Shown one piece after another: positions 10,992 through 24,300 of a stretch of DNA of 64,000 nucleotides (positions are counted from its first letter, which is position 1; each line of letters begins with the position of its first letter). The stretch is from Sarcomyxa edulis. Taxonomy: Eukaryota; Basidiomycota; Agaricomycetes; Agaricales; Mycenaceae. The DNA lies in NCBI GenBank assembly GCA_009761415.1, contig QUOL01000005.1, forward strand, positions 930,001-994,000. Direction: 5' to 3'. The notes beneath the pieces are model-generated. The model worked only from the letters and a program-made list of their open reading frames with translations, had not been told where the DNA came from and did no database searches. The position numbers and the translations under genes are program-made.

Positions 10992-12886
10992 ATGACACCC
11001 GCTCAATGGACACTTGTCGGCAATGCCTTCCAACGACCCCTTGGCGATAGCGAGTTTGCGTTTTTCCCCGCCTCACGAAGCGGTCTCGGCGATATGTTTC
11101 TCCATCTTGCTTTTCGCGCTCCGAGGGAGATGCTGCGTCCTTCACGGGTCGCAATTGCATGGGCTGTTATTCGAAATAGGCACCCGTTGCTTATGTGTAA
11201 AGTCCTTGTGGACGGTGAGGATGTGAATAGTGCTCGGTTCTCGTGAGTACGACTCTTTCGTTGCGATCATTTCGCTGTATATTGCAACGCGTGCGCTTTC
11301 TGGTGCTGGACGATCGCAGTTGGGATCTTTGCTTGATGAGTTTGGGGCTCGAGAAGGCCTTTTGGTTCACCTCTAGTGATAGTCAAGAGCTCCTCGATTC
11401 TCAAGCCTCAATCCGATGGTGGCCTTGTTCCTTGATTCAACATCCATCCACAGATTCACCCCGCCTGTCAATCATGAGGACGCGTTAAGAGAGGCAGAAC
11501 GAGCATTGCACTTTAGGAAGGAATCTAAAGAAGGTGCTCTCAGCCATAACTTTCAGTCTATTGATCACTGACTTATGAACCCTAGAACTCATTTTTGATT
11601 ACATGAATGGTCCCAGGACACTTTCCAACGACTATCTTTCGTATCTTGTTATATCCACGCCAACATCCCAAGAGGATGAATCGGAATGTGAATACGATCT
11701 GTTTATGTGTGCACCCCATTTTACGGGAGATGGCACCTCGCTACATCTGTCGACACACGAACTTCTTGCACTCTTGGCCTCTCCGCTTACAGACTCCCAA
11801 ATACAGTCCCAGTCACCCGCGCCCTCATCGATCGACTGGGTGAGTTTCAGTCAATCGAGCCACATCTAAGCTAACGGAGTACAGAGTTTGAGATTACCCC
11901 CTGCATTCGAGACAAGATTATCAGATTCTAGCAATGCACTTGCTAAAGCTGCTTCGAAGATTAACTTCGACAAAGTTCTCCAGAAAGAAATCGTTAGTAA
12001 CCGACTTGCATTGATCTTTCCACATAATTCATTCGTCGATCTAAATGTAGGGAGGACACACGTTCTTTCGGTCCCAACACGGATCACAGAAAACAGTGTT
12101 ATGGGAGCATGCATTTACCGAGGCGCAGACGGTCGATATTCTTGCCCGGTGCAAAGCGCAAGGTGTCACAGTTAACCATGCGCTATCGGTGCTCTGTAAC
12201 GTCGCATGGAGCCGTTGCATCAAAGATGCCGAGAGCACTCGGCTCCCCATGTCGGTTCCACCAAGTCCACTCAACTATCGGCGTGTTAACTAATTTCTCG
12301 TCTCATTAGGATGATGTATACAGCGATTAATCTTCGCTCACACTTATCTCCACACCCTTCCTCATCAACGTATTGGTTTCTAGCTCTCACATACTTCAAC
12401 ATTGTCCTCCCGTCTTTCCCACCAAGCTCAAGCGCCACATTCTGGCACCGCGCTCGTCTCGTAAAAGCACAAACACGGCGTGTAACCCAGTCCCCATTCC
12501 TCGTATCCCGTGCCATCGAAATGGCTCGCGTCCGTGCCGATCGTGCGCGGGGCGTGTCAAGTCCACCAAAGCCCACGAGTACTCCGGAATCGAACGTAAC
12601 GCCTTCACTTCCACCGGCTCCGAGTCAAGCTCTTCTTGGTTTATCGCTCATCGGGAACCTCGATTCTGTGTACATTCGGTCTTCGTATCCTTCCATACAG
12701 CTTCATACTGTGACGACGGCGTCGCGTCAGAAAGCTGCGGGGTTGTTGTTGCTCGAACATACATTTGGGGGTAAGCTGTGGTTGCATTTGTGTTGGGATG
12801 AGAATGGGTTTGGCGGTGAAGGTCAGGGGGAGGTTGTGAAGTGGTGGGAGGAGCTGAAGGGGGCTGTAGAGGAGTTCTTGTGTTAG
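10992..12886 (+). CDS. CoA-dependent acyltransferase-fold protein (alcohol acetyltransferase / condensation-like)
   Basis: Six exons join in frame (10992-11242, 11454-11533, 11586-11839, 11885-12046, 12090-12250, 12310-12886), coding for 494 residues. APHFTGDGTSL contains the HxxxDG catalytic motif of the chloramphenicol acetyltransferase/condensation superfamily. Downstream, TEAQTVDILARCKAQGVTVN HALSVLCNVAW and PMMMYTAINLR match the second half of this fold as found in fungal alcohol-acetyltransferase-like proteins. Such proteins move acyl groups from acyl-CoA to alcohols or amines of small molecules; the substrate cannot be read from sequence. Intron 1 (211 nt) is unusually long for this window and intron 4 (43 nt) unusually short. 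No biosynthetic cluster partner lies next door, so a role in a secondary-metabolite cluster is not supported. Confidence 0.78.
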
Positions 12887-13391
12887 CCTTGGAGACGTGT
12901 GCTCACAAGACATGATTCGCCAGTTTGTCGCCAGTGGCACTTGAGGCCTCCTCACCTTCCTCCAACCTTCCTCCATTTTCCGCCCTTCATGGTGTCCCTT
13001 TCTGGTGACACGGAGTAGACCCGTTGTGTCTGTGATTGAACAAGTAGATACAATTGTATCTAAAGCGCTATCAACTTTGAGGTCCTCTGAAGTCCTTTGA
13101 AGTTCTGTCCCTGTGACTCGAGCTCTGAGAACGTCTGACTCTCCGCGGCTCTATCGAGTCTATCGACGATCGTCTACTAAAAAGTTCACACGGGTAACTC
13201 GTGCGTTCGTCGCGTCGATTTCAACATCCCTCCTGAGTCTTCAGCTCTTTCGTCGCGTCCTTCTGATACCCATCGACACCACAACGATACTGGCAATAAC
13301 TGACGACCAGAATAACGTCCCAATCTGGATGTTGAACTCGGCCAGTTCAAGAGACCACCGAAAATCACACTAGAGCTGGCTAGAAGCAAAG
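12887..13391. other. Intergenic
   Basis: This is the 3-prime region of the acyltransferase gene and the promoter of the BRCT gene. Nothing distinctive was noticed. Confidence 0.3.
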
Positions 13392-16300
13392 ATGTCGACT
13401 CCTGTTGTTCACGCTCCCAAAGGCATTTTTACTGCAGAAAGGCGAACAAGATCTCAACTCACCCTTCCAGATGTGCAGCTTCCTTTGAATCGCTCCCCGT
13501 TGAAAGATGCCAAGACGGCTCTTCGGAATCATCATAGCCATGGTCATACGCTCGCTCGGAGTTCAGAGCCTCCCACCACGGACGCGAAGGAAATGGATAT
13601 AGATATGAATGCGGATTATAATACGGAGAACAAAGTACGTTCAGTAGAAGAATCAAACGACGACCTTTCCCTAAACGCTAGGAGCCACACCAACAACACC
13701 AACACCCGTAAACGCTCCTCGTCCCCGTCTCTACATGACGAATACCAACAAGAACTGCGCAAAGAATCTACCACGCCGCTTGATGGAAGGGAATTGAAGC
13801 GCGTCAAAACCAACACTTTCTCACCCCGTCACGCTACCCTCACCAGCCGCAAACGACCCGCTGCTGCCACCAACCCATTCTCTTCACATCGAAAGCATGA
13901 ATCGGTGCCAGCGTCTTCTTTGCTAAACTCTAGACAGTCCTCTCCGACGCGTGCACAGAGTGTACCGGTTTTCCCATCGTCGTATGAAGGTATACCACAC
14001 CTCGACCTCACGAATCCTCCGATTTCGCCACGGCGGGCACGATCGAAGTCTCCTTCGAGAGCTAGGTCGAAATCACGATCGCCCTCGAAAGAGAGAGATT
14101 TCCCAATGCTGCGGATTATTTCTGGCCCGCGTTTGGATGTCATACTCGATACTGAGATGGAGGAGAAGGGGGATGAGAAGAATGAGGAGGGCGGAGATGA
14201 TCAGAATCAAAATCTGTCTGATCATCAAAATCAGAACGAAGAGACTGGGAAGGGGGAGCCTGAGAAGGAGGGCGAGAAGCACGCAAAGATGGACACGAAG
14301 CTCGACCAGCAAGCGAAGGAATCGGTCGAAGAGGCGATATTACCAGATGAGGTTTCCCGGGGCCCCTTCGATTTTAGTATATCAACGGATACTAGTATTG
14401 AAAATGTATCAGGACCACAAGTATCCAAACCAGCCACTCCCCCTCCTCCAGCAACATCTCATCCTACAATAGCCCTGGAACCTGCTACGCCACCTCAGAC
14501 GCGATCTGCTCCTGGACCCTTCTCGTTCCCGTCATCCCCGCTCACGCCAGCACCAGAGACCCCGACTGCTCAACGCACATCCAAGCCTGAGGCGAACACT
14601 AGATATACGACTGGATGGGGAGCTTTGGATGTAAGTTTCTCCATTTATTGTCATTTCTCTTTGTGCTATCATTCATGCCATTTCTTTTGGAATGTAGACC
14701 GAGTCTATATTGAAAGATCAGGAGCTGGGCGCTACTGGAGTGCAGGCGAAAAGCGACATCAATGGTAAAAGCCGATTGCCACGTCCAAAAAGTGTCGTCG
14801 GGCTTGCGAGTTTGGCGAAAATGGGAGCGACTTCATCGAAATCGAACGAGGATGTTGCAAACGAGGATCTGCCTCCGGTCAACAAGAAGGTCAAGACCGA
14901 TGCGTTTTCGGTCCTGATGGCGGGCGCAAAGATGAACAAAGGCAAAGGAAAGGAGAAAGAGAAAGTTGCGACACGTGAAGTCAAAACAGTACAAGGGAAG
15001 GCGAAGGCGAATGAAGAGAAGACATCCAGTGCTATAGCTGTTGCAGGTCCATCGAAGGCTGTCAACCGTCAGTATGGAAGGCAGGCGAAGCAGCAGCAAG
15101 CTCAAGAAAGGGCTGGAATCAAGGCAAAGATGAGGCCGAGAGAAAAACCGAAGCCTGTGGCTGGAATCGCGAATGTGCCTACGACCGGACTTATTAATCG
15201 AGAGGAGTCTGCGGCAGCAGAACCGCCATCAGATGAACCTCCTCCAGTTCCTGAACCAGAGATGGAGCCCCAACTTCCTCAGGATGAACCTCCACCGGTC
15301 GTGGGTCCTCCCGTCGAAACTCGGTCCGCACCCGTTGATGTTGTTGAAACGGTCTCGAATGCTATGGAAATTTCAGATATGACAGATATCATGCCCAACC
15401 CAAGTCTCGCCGAGATGGCTTCTCAACCATCGCTTCCAGAACATACAATTTCCGCTCCCGTAGAAGAACCACCTCCTATTCTTGAGCCGTCCACCAATGT
15501 ACCAGAAACAGTTGAGGCGATGGCAGAGGAAGAGAAATCAACGGCAGCTACCGCAGAGGTACTGAAACCACCTCCAGTAAAGGTACCGCGTCCGAGGATG
15601 AAGAAGCCTACGCCACAACCAGGTGGTGTCGCAAGAATGACGCGAAGTGCGTCTCTAAAGAGAAAGGAAGCGGCCAATGCTACGGAAACAGGACTGGTGC
15701 GAAAGAAATCATTCAGTTTTTCGACTACGTCGTCTGTAGCTGGGTCTTCTAGTGCTGGTATAGCTAAGAAGCCTGCCCCGAAAGCTATCATCAAACAGAT
15801 ACCGACCGTCGAAACAGACGCATTACCCAAGGACGTTGAACAATCGACGTCTAGTTTGTCTGATGCGCGGTCCAGTGGGAAAGAGGTGATTACAGCACCA
15901 GGATCCCCCATGAAGGTAACTTCTCCTATGAAAAGGCCATTCTCAAAGGCACCCTTGTCTCACCCGAGTGGTCTTGCTTCACCATCGAGATCTCCCTCAA
16001 AACCTAAGTTTAGTATGGGTCTAAAGTCTGGTCCGTCCTCGCCTACGAAATTAGTGAGGGCGGCATCGTTTTCGACGCGCCCTAACGGTACAACACCGTT
16101 TGTCTAAATGCAATGAATTGTTACTAATTTGATGTTGTCTCTATAGGTGTTTCACGACCATCCTCGGTCGGTCTCAGCAAAGCCGGACCTTCTTCTTTGT
16201 CGAATCTGGCGACAGCCCTGGAGAAGCTACGAATGCCTCCACCATCGAGGCCGAATACCAGTATGGGTTTCACTGCAGATAAGGATAGTAGCAAAGGCAC

Positions 16301-17985
16301 CACGACAGATGTACCTGTCGAAGACACTGAGAACGGAAGTACTGTTATAGGAATGACTAGACCTTCTGGTGCATTGGTGAGGGCTTCTAGCGTCGGTCCT
16401 GGAGTACTAGGTGGAGCCACGTCGAGAGGTGAAATGGGACCACCGTCTACAACCACGACCACGGGATTGAAGCAGCGGCCTATGTCAATGTTCTTCCCTG
16501 GTATGAGTGGCTCGAAGAGCTTGCAAGCTGGACGTGTAGGAGGAGCCATAATGAGGGGACGAGGTATCTCTGACAAGCCCAGGATTTTTGGTGTAGGTGG
16601 TCTTGGAATGGGCAGGGGAAGGCTCGCGCAAAAAGTGAGCAGAAAGACAAGCTTGCCTAGCGTGATGGCTAGTCCTCTGAAGGGTGGAAATGGGTCCGCT
16701 GGAACACCAGATGATGTTGCGGCACCAGGGATACCACAACCCGCCGGTCGTGATGAAGATGTCTTCATGGACGACCCTCCGAATTTGGACACTCCGGAAA
16801 ATAACGACAATTCAGGCTCAGTTGGGAGTGCCGACTCAGAAAAAGGGAAAGTGAAAATGGACGATCGCCCGGTGAACGCATGGAAGAAGAATGCGTCGAG
16901 GCGTGCTTCGTTAGCTTCACAGGCGCTTTCACAATCTCTGAGCTCATTGCCGGTGGCCCCTCCTGGGTCGATGGGACCCCCAGAAACGCCTGCTGGACCT
17001 GGAAATATGCGAAGTGCGAGCAGTACTTATCCTTCGTCTGCATTTCCCTCTTCGTCTATTGGAGAACCTTCCTCTGGCTCGAGATCCAGTTCTCGTCTAG
17101 CCACACGATCGAGTACGCGTATCATGACGAGTGCGAGGAGCGCTCCAGGAGCGTTGGAAAAGATCAAGGGTGGAACCGGTGGACATGTTTCGTCAAGCAG
17201 AAAAACGAAAGCAGATCCGTCTGATCCTGCCACCGAATCTCTGAAGGTCATGAAAGATTGTGTGATCTTTGTGGATGTACGGACCGATGATGGGGATGAT
17301 GCAGGAGGACTCTTCGTCGATATGTTGAAAGGTTTGGGTGCTCGGGTGAGTAATCCTTTCTGAGTCCAGATCACTGCAGTTCCTTATGTACAACCATCGC
17401 AGATTTCGACGCGAGTTGGCCAGAGATGCTCTCATATTGTGTTCAAAAACGGGCTACTTAGTACACTGACTCGGTATAGGTGAGTTGCTCTCGAGAGACT
17501 ATTTCTTGTGTCTGAATTCTTGTGATAGGATGCTTCATGACCCCAAACCCTCCGTTGTAGGGATTGCATGGGTAGTAGAATGTGTTGAACAGATGAAAGT
17601 AGTGGAAGAGACGAGATTTATCATTGACCTGGAAGGTGTCAATGTCGCTGGTGTCAACAAGGTAGTTTCTCTCATTCCTCATTTCATATTGAATCAGACA
17701 CTGATCATGATTTTTTAGCGACGGCGGTCTATGCTACCCAAGTTCATATCCCATGAGCCCGAGGATATATCTGTTGGCTCGTCGGATCTGGACCGCGAAG
17801 GTGAAAGTGTAGACGGAGATCAATCATTGGAAGGGTCTTCTTCTTGTGAGTCATCTTCCTACTCTTCTTGCAGTCTTTTGACTTGTTGTCACGCGTGCGC
17901 AGCTATGATTTTGGAAGACGATCTGCCCCCTCTGGAGAAAGCAAGGAGACGGAAGAGCATGATGATGGGATTCCCTCGGCCATGA
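13392..17985 (+). CDS. Large disordered protein with a microcephalin-like BRCT domain
   Basis: Seven exons join in frame (13392-14630, 14698-16087, 16147-17345, 17403-17479, 17529-17661, 17719-17845, 17903-17985), giving about 1,415 residues. The first ~1,200 residues are low-complexity: Ser/Pro/Lys-rich with many SP and TP sites and an acidic Asn/Gln patch, so probably disordered and heavily phosphorylated. The only fold visible is C-terminal. DCVIFVDVRTDDGDDAGG is followed across introns by CSHIVFKNGLLSTLTRY, VVGIAWVVECVE and KRRRSMLPKFI. Spacing and key residues (HxxFKxG, WVxxC, then a basic block) resemble BRCT1 of human MCPH1 rather than generic BRCT repeats. BRCT domains bind phosphopeptides in DNA-damage and cell-cycle proteins, so a nuclear role is inferred. 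Only a single BRCT is present. The CACATG...CGATGT-free 5-prime region gives no regulation clue. Confidence 0.75.
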
Positions 17986-18287
17986 ATTATCGAAGGAGGC
18001 TTTTGCGTAGGATCTATTTTGCCTATCATATACGACCTTTGACGATTTTCGTTCATCTTTCTATTGCCTACCATCGCATATCTCATTAATCATTTCAATT
18101 GGATCTCAAAACATTTGTATACGCCTTCCCACTCCATTGCTATACTTATTCCACATTTACCTTGTTTTTACGCTGTATCATTGGAATTCCCGTGAATTAC
18201 ACGATTATAATCACTTTCAGATTTTACTCGAAGTGCGCATATGACAGAAAGAATACAGAATTGCATGTTATGACTATATTGTCGCAA
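17986..18287. other. Convergent 3-prime intergenic
   Basis: About 300 bases between tail-to-tail genes. No structure was noticed. Confidence 0.3.
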
Positions 18288-19409
18288 TTACACGTCGTTG
18301 AAAGCAATTACAATGGAAGACCGTCTCTCAGCAGCATCAGGTATGCGTACTAACGAGCGCGACAAAGACGTCTTCGATCCTCTATTACTGTGGTTCTCGT
18401 CCCCGACGGTACTGGCCGATGAACGGGAATAGTCGATCGGAGGCCTTTGTGACATTTCTGGCGGGGCTGCCAGTGGAACTGCAGGAGGAGCAAGGTGGGC
18501 GAGTTTAGTCGAACAGTTGCAGCCCGGGAGACAGTGGGTAGTAGGTAGAGATAGGTCACGTTGATCAGATTCGGAGGGCGTGACGTCTGATGGTGGAAAG
18601 AGACAAGGAAAGAGGTATTTGAGAATGATGGGCATGGGGAATGGGGATGGTGACATGTCGATATCGCGTAACCATACATCCGCGTCGAATGCGTTGGCAG
18701 TAAGCACGGATATAATCAAGAGACAGCCTGTGTAAGTGAAGACTTTGTAGAAGATGAGCGGTCAGATTTCGTGGCAGACCTAATTTGAATGGAGAATGAA
18801 CCGACCTAAAGTAGTATTGATGAACACGGATATCTTGAGAAATGGAAAGACTGAAACCATATTTGAGTTGCTCTTGAGGGTGATGTTGACGACTACTAAG
18901 GCGAGTACTGCAATGCATAGATCAGAATTGATTGATACATTAGTGCGAAATATCGAACATACTGAGTTGGAACGGAAGGAGAGCAAAGAACGAAGTTGCT
19001 TCGACGGCGACTAATTGAGGCATTTTGAAGATAGGTTTCTTGAAGGCTCTGCATACGAAGGTCGATCAGCGTTGGTGTCATTTTAGATTGATTATGAGTT
19101 GAATCTGACGCACGACCAAATGGATCCCAGAGCGGCTATCCCAGGGACGATAACAAGAATCCAAACGTTGCTCTTGTGGGTCAGAAAAGGTTGAAGATAT
19201 AGGGCCAGCGCGACAGAGCATATAGCCATGAGGGCCATGAGCACTATAAGAGGTTGTTTGATTACATGTACCTCCCGGAACATGTAAAGGACAGCATACG
19301 TACCCAGCAAGATCTGACGGAAAGTCTGGAATCTTAGAGACATCGTGAGTGATATTTTGAGGCTTTGTTGGGCATGTATTGGACGCGTTTTGGGGGAAAA
19401 AGAAGGCAA
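18288..19409 (-). CDS. Multipass membrane protein, unknown function
   Basis: Four exons are read on the minus strand (to 19114, 18963-19048, 18806-18907, 18288-18727), all in frame. Starting at the ATG at 19409 the product is 307 residues; starting at the in-frame ATG at 19343 it is 285. Hydrophobic segments include LIVLMALMAICSVALALYL, VWILVIVPGIAALGSIW, FFALLPFQLSILALVVVNI and CLLIISVLTANAF. They suggest five or more membrane spans followed by a Ser/Pro/Arg-rich cytoplasmic tail. The layout recalls the large agaricomycete families of 7TM-like proteins, but no signature identifies a receptor or transporter. An extra upstream exon is possible. The promoter contains a CACGTG box and GACGCGA repeats near 19677-19710. 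Confidence 0.6.
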
Positions 19410-21331
19410 GCCCTTCGACCTGGTGAAGCAGCCTGAGCTAGCCCAAGATGGCTGACAACGCTGAATCTGGACTGGTCAGCGTTGGGTCAACGTGTCTATG
19501 CTGAATTACCATAGTGGACTAATGACATTCTGGCCATTCTTGTGCTGTGAATCAAGTCGACCTGTGAGTTTATGTGACCCTTGCGCAAGAGACTCGCACA
19601 TCGACGCGACTCAGAGTCGGAGTGGCGGCTGGCCGTCCGAGTCATAAAAGTTTCTATTTCGGGAGCTGTCACGATCACGTGTCCGCGGCTCGGTCGCGAC
19701 GCGAATTCGACGCGACATTGCCTGATCGATCTCGATTCACAGAACAAATGACGCTCCCTCTCAGATAGAGAGCTGTATGGTCCGAGACGTCACGAGTATG
19801 TCGAGCCTGATAACCATTCCGATAGTGAGGATGAGGGTCGTGAATGGGCATCTGAACAGCTAAGATGGGTCGACGAGATTTGTGGGGATCATAAATAGAT
19901 CGCGCTACTGTATTGCTGGTATACGATGAGATTGTAGACAGTTGAGACGTCAGACACGATGGACTTCTGGCCCGCAGATCCCGCTATATGCATCCAAATG
20001 CCACTGTGACATTTATCGACCAAAGACATGCACGGGTAGAGTATTTACTCGGGTATGAGCGTTGCGTATAACAACAACCGCAGCAACCAGAGTGATGCAT
20101 AGATTCCAACGTGGTCAACTAGAGTATAGATGTTCGCTGACCATCTCATCATGCGTAAGACATGACGCGACAAGATCGCTCTCATTGTCTGTGTTTTCGG
20201 CGAAAGCGTATCCATGGATGACCTAGAGATGATTACATCGATGTCACCTAGGTTGACTGTCAGTGAGAGCCGACGAAGATTGTGCGGGTATTCCGGGCGG
20301 CATCATAGTTTCTGAGTGTGGCGCCGTTGGTGATATTTCAAAAGCCTATTGGACGATGGCAGCGGCACTGGAGGGTAATATGTTGGTAGAGAGCCGAGGG
20401 TTCCGGGAGCAGAGTATGGACGGCGCGAGGGTCTAGATGTTGACCAGAATGTAATGGAGGACCTTGGGATGACCTTTGGTAGAGTTTCTTTGTTTTTGAC
20501 CGTCATTCGTGCGTCATGGACTGAGATCAGCCATTCCGGGTAAATCAAGATAGGGGTTGAACGCACCTATAGTACCCTGGATAAATCGCGATCTTCAATA
20601 ATACGTTGGAACACGTAGTCTGAAAACGTCAGTGCCGCAACTGGAGAGTATGTACCGGATGCGGCGGGCAGTGCGGTTGTGGTATGTAGCGATCTCACCG
20701 GGAGTGTTATTGACGACTTGTTCTCGCACTGCGCACTTCAAGGCAGCGAATGGAGGGATACGACATCTTGCCAAAGGCAAGATAAATCAAATATACAGCT
20801 CGAGGACAATGAACAGGAGACGTACATGGTGACCTCCGAAGTGGACGCGTCTCAGGTGGTGGCGGAAGGATAGCATTCGGGGGTGGTAGAGTGTCGAGCA
20901 GACCGGGGTCATAAGACCGGGTTAAGACCGGGGTGCAAATGGTGTATGTAGCGCCCATCGGATATAAAAGGGCCCATGTGTAATTCGATGGCAGTTAAGA
21001 CATGATGACGATGCTTACGGTGGACATCTCGGGATGAGGCAGGGAGTGCGCTGGAATATATCCGAGTCAGAGAGAGAGAGCTATGCATGCACTGGTATCA
21101 TCGATTGACTCGAATGTGACGAGATCTGCATGGATAGAAGCCGTTTTTGTGCAATTTTCGAGAGAAAAAAGGTCAGTTTGACTCGACGATGCAAGATACA
21201 CGTAGCTCACCTACCGAGGAGTGTTTTCATCTAGATAGATCCCCAAAATACCCAGATCGATGATGTCTAAGATATGAATCTGAGAGAATCTGAGTCCAAG
21301 TCCCGGTGCCGGAGGTTCCGGCGATTACGGA
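19410..21331. other. Long intergenic stretch without a recognisable gene
   Basis: Nearly 2 kb holds only short ORFs. A CACGTG with flanking CGACGCGA repeats lies at 19677-19710. A TATAAAA at 20963-20969, on the plus strand, could serve a transcript leading into the Bud4-like gene, but it is far from the first ATG. The stretch is consistent with a long 5-prime region or a decayed gene. Confidence 0.3.
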
Positions 21332-24300
21332 GTGATGACATGTCACGGTCACGTTACACCGGCGCGCCTGGAAATATCAACACGAGAGGATTTCTCACGG
21401 GAGCTTTCTTCCCTCTTACCATTTAGTTGCATTCCCACAGCGAGCTCATCGTCGCAAACAGCGAGCAGAACACCCAGCTCATCGACAGAAACGACGACGA
21501 AGACGAAGACAACGACGTCCACCATAATTACCACGACGTCCACACCCGCTTTGGCGAGCCACAGGACGTCCATGCAACAGCAACCATCTCCGCTCCGCGA
21601 CCGTCTATTGTCTAACGCTTTGGACCCGATAAAGTCTTCAATTATCAGAGACTCGGGCATGGGCTGGAGCTCCCCACCAGCCCAAGCCACGACAAATACT
21701 TCTCCAGTCACCTCGCCACTCCGCATCACTAAACCAACTCGGCAACAACCAACAGATATGGCAAGACGCTCTTCTTCCAGCTACAAACATGTTCGAAACA
21801 ACAACCTTGTATCAAAATCTCCGTTCAAATCTCAACTTCACACTCCTTCAACACCCATTGCATTCCCTGCATCTCCTCGCCGTGTATCTGGCGAGAAACG
21901 TCCAAGGCCTATGTCCATGCACATCCAGGCTGAAAACGAGAACGAACGGCCATTTGCGCTCAAAAGAGAGCGTCGTCAATCAAAGACCTTCCAGGGACTG
22001 ATCCAGAAAGAACCCGTCACGAAGAGCCCTTTTCGACACGGCACCCTTCCCTTACCGCCTTCTTCGATTCCAATCCCAAGACAGTCCATCCCTTCTCGCA
22101 GCCCTTTACCTTTTCCCACTCAAGACCCGTCTTCTGGAACGTCTCCTGCACGCTCGTCACTCGTCTCGAAGCGCATGCATGGTCCCCGTTTGAGCAACAC
22201 GGTGAAGAGAGAACGTAGAAAAACGGTCACTTTTGATGAACGATGCGACGTTCTCGAATTCGATCGAGAGTCCGAACTCGGGGACGATGCCGTTTTTGAA
22301 CCAGACTCTGACGAGGAAAGGTATGGTGCAAGGGAGGATGAGGATGAAGAGGATGAGGATGAGGATGGGGATGGGGATGAGGAAGAACAACAAGACCCAT
22401 TCTTACAGGGAACGAACCCTGACGAATCATACGAAAGTATCGCCATGTCTGACGAAGGACTTCAGTTGGACCCGGATGCTAGTATTACAGGACTCGTCGA
22501 CGAGATGTTCAGTAGCACTTCTCCTACCCAAAGAACCAGCACACCGCCTCTCGATCATAACCCAGAACCACCCAACCTTGATACAGAGAATGGAGTACCT
22601 TACGGGCGCACTCACCACGCAGACAGAGTCCGCGAGCGCCGTCAGCATTTGCCTCCGATTCCTGCCAACCTCGACTCTCCATCTGAAATCCCATCTTCCT
22701 CGTATCCGTTTCTTACTGCGACCGACCCCATTCCCACTACGCCTCCTCAACCAAGCCATCTCAACTTGGATACACCACCTTTGGGACGAACCACGCATCT
22801 TGAACGAATTCGCGCCGCTCGTTTGTCAGAGGATGGCGGTTTGGACATGACTGAGTTACCTGGTTCGCCGTCGCCTATGAAAGTAGCCATCACGAATCAT
22901 ACGAATATACACGAAGAGGATTTGATTCCGAAATTCAACCTCGATGTAGAGGTTGCAAAGGGTACGTGCAAAGCATCACGTTCTAGATCCATAACTAACG
23001 CTTGGTATTTGCTAGTGCATATCCCTAATGAGACCGATGAGACCCCGGATCCCTTTTCCCTTCCGGCTGAGCCCATCGTCCCATCCGACTCGATACTTTC
23101 TGACCCTGCCATCGAGGATCCTAGCAATCTCAGTATCGGGCATTCAGAAGTATCGTTATCTGGTCTAGACCTGTCCTTAGAAGAAGAAGAGCAGAAAGAA
23201 GACGAAGACGAAGAGAAAGCCAAGAAGCCCGAGGATACTACTCGAGTGGCGTCCCCTTCGTTCGACACAGCAGCCCCTTCACCTAACGCAGGACTTCCCT
23301 CACCTACAGAAATCTCTTCCCCTGTCCGATTCCCATCTTCTGCACTCCGTTCTTCGCCATTGTCTGGTATAGCTCGCCGCGTAGGCACGCCTCTGGTGAT
23401 AAAACCACGTAAAATGGGATCGCCAAGCATTCATTCACAGACCGCGTCTCCAATTGATGGGTTTCTCGAACGTCAAGGGGACAGCTCGTTCGATGATAAC
23501 TTGAGCAGCCCTACAAGTGGGAGCGCAAGAAGGAGGATCAGTAAAGGCGATATGAAGAGACGGTTGAGAAGGCGGAAGAGTTCTGGAAGTACGGGACCTG
23601 GGTCTGATGGTGCCCTCGAAAGCCCCGTGGGAGGAAAGAGAAGGGAGAGTGCAGAGATGCTAGACCAGGAGAAGCATCAGGATATCGGAAGAGACGACGC
23701 CGACGCGGTGTCGTCAATCATGACCGATGTGAGTGCGGAGACGGCCATGATACAGACAGCTGAGAAGACATTCATCGAGACTGCGGAGCAGAGGGTTTTG
23801 ACGACCAGTACCAGCTCAATGACAGATCAGACCACGACCACCACTACACCATTTTCTCCCGCCAGTGACGATTCAGAGTTTGGCTTGCAAGCTCCGGAGT
23901 TAACCTTTGATTTTGGAAGCAAGTTTGGTAAGGGACTAGGAATGGGTGGTATGGGCTTGGGGATTGGGAGCACTAGCTCGAAGGCGAGCAACGCTAGCGT
24001 AGCAAAACCCGCCGGAACTGGAGGACCCAACATGAAGTTGGGAGGTATCGATGTCAGCATGGATATGAGGTCAGCCCTAGATCGGCTTATGGACGATGTG
24101 GCGAGTGTTGGAACTGGAACCGAGACTAGCACCACCAACGCCGTCGATGTGGCTGACAATTCTGCAACTGACGATTCCGCCCTCTTCGAAGATGCTCTTG
24201 ACTCCCCTGCTAAAGAGTCTCTTCAAGCGATGACGCGTCCTTCCGTCGATCTGAACGGGTTCGTTGGCCATGGAGCGATTCGCAGTGTAAGTGGATCCAC

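Noticed and set aside
22120..22446. Antisense Ser-rich ORFs over the acidic run of the Bud4-like gene, and similar shadows over TRP1 and BRCT exons
   Set aside because: They are complements of GA-rich codons in strongly supported genes.
22962..23015. Reading the 54-nt stretch in the Bud4-like gene as coding
   Set aside because: It is open and a multiple of three, but has a good GTACGT donor, CTAAC branch sequence and TAG acceptor, so it is more likely an intron.
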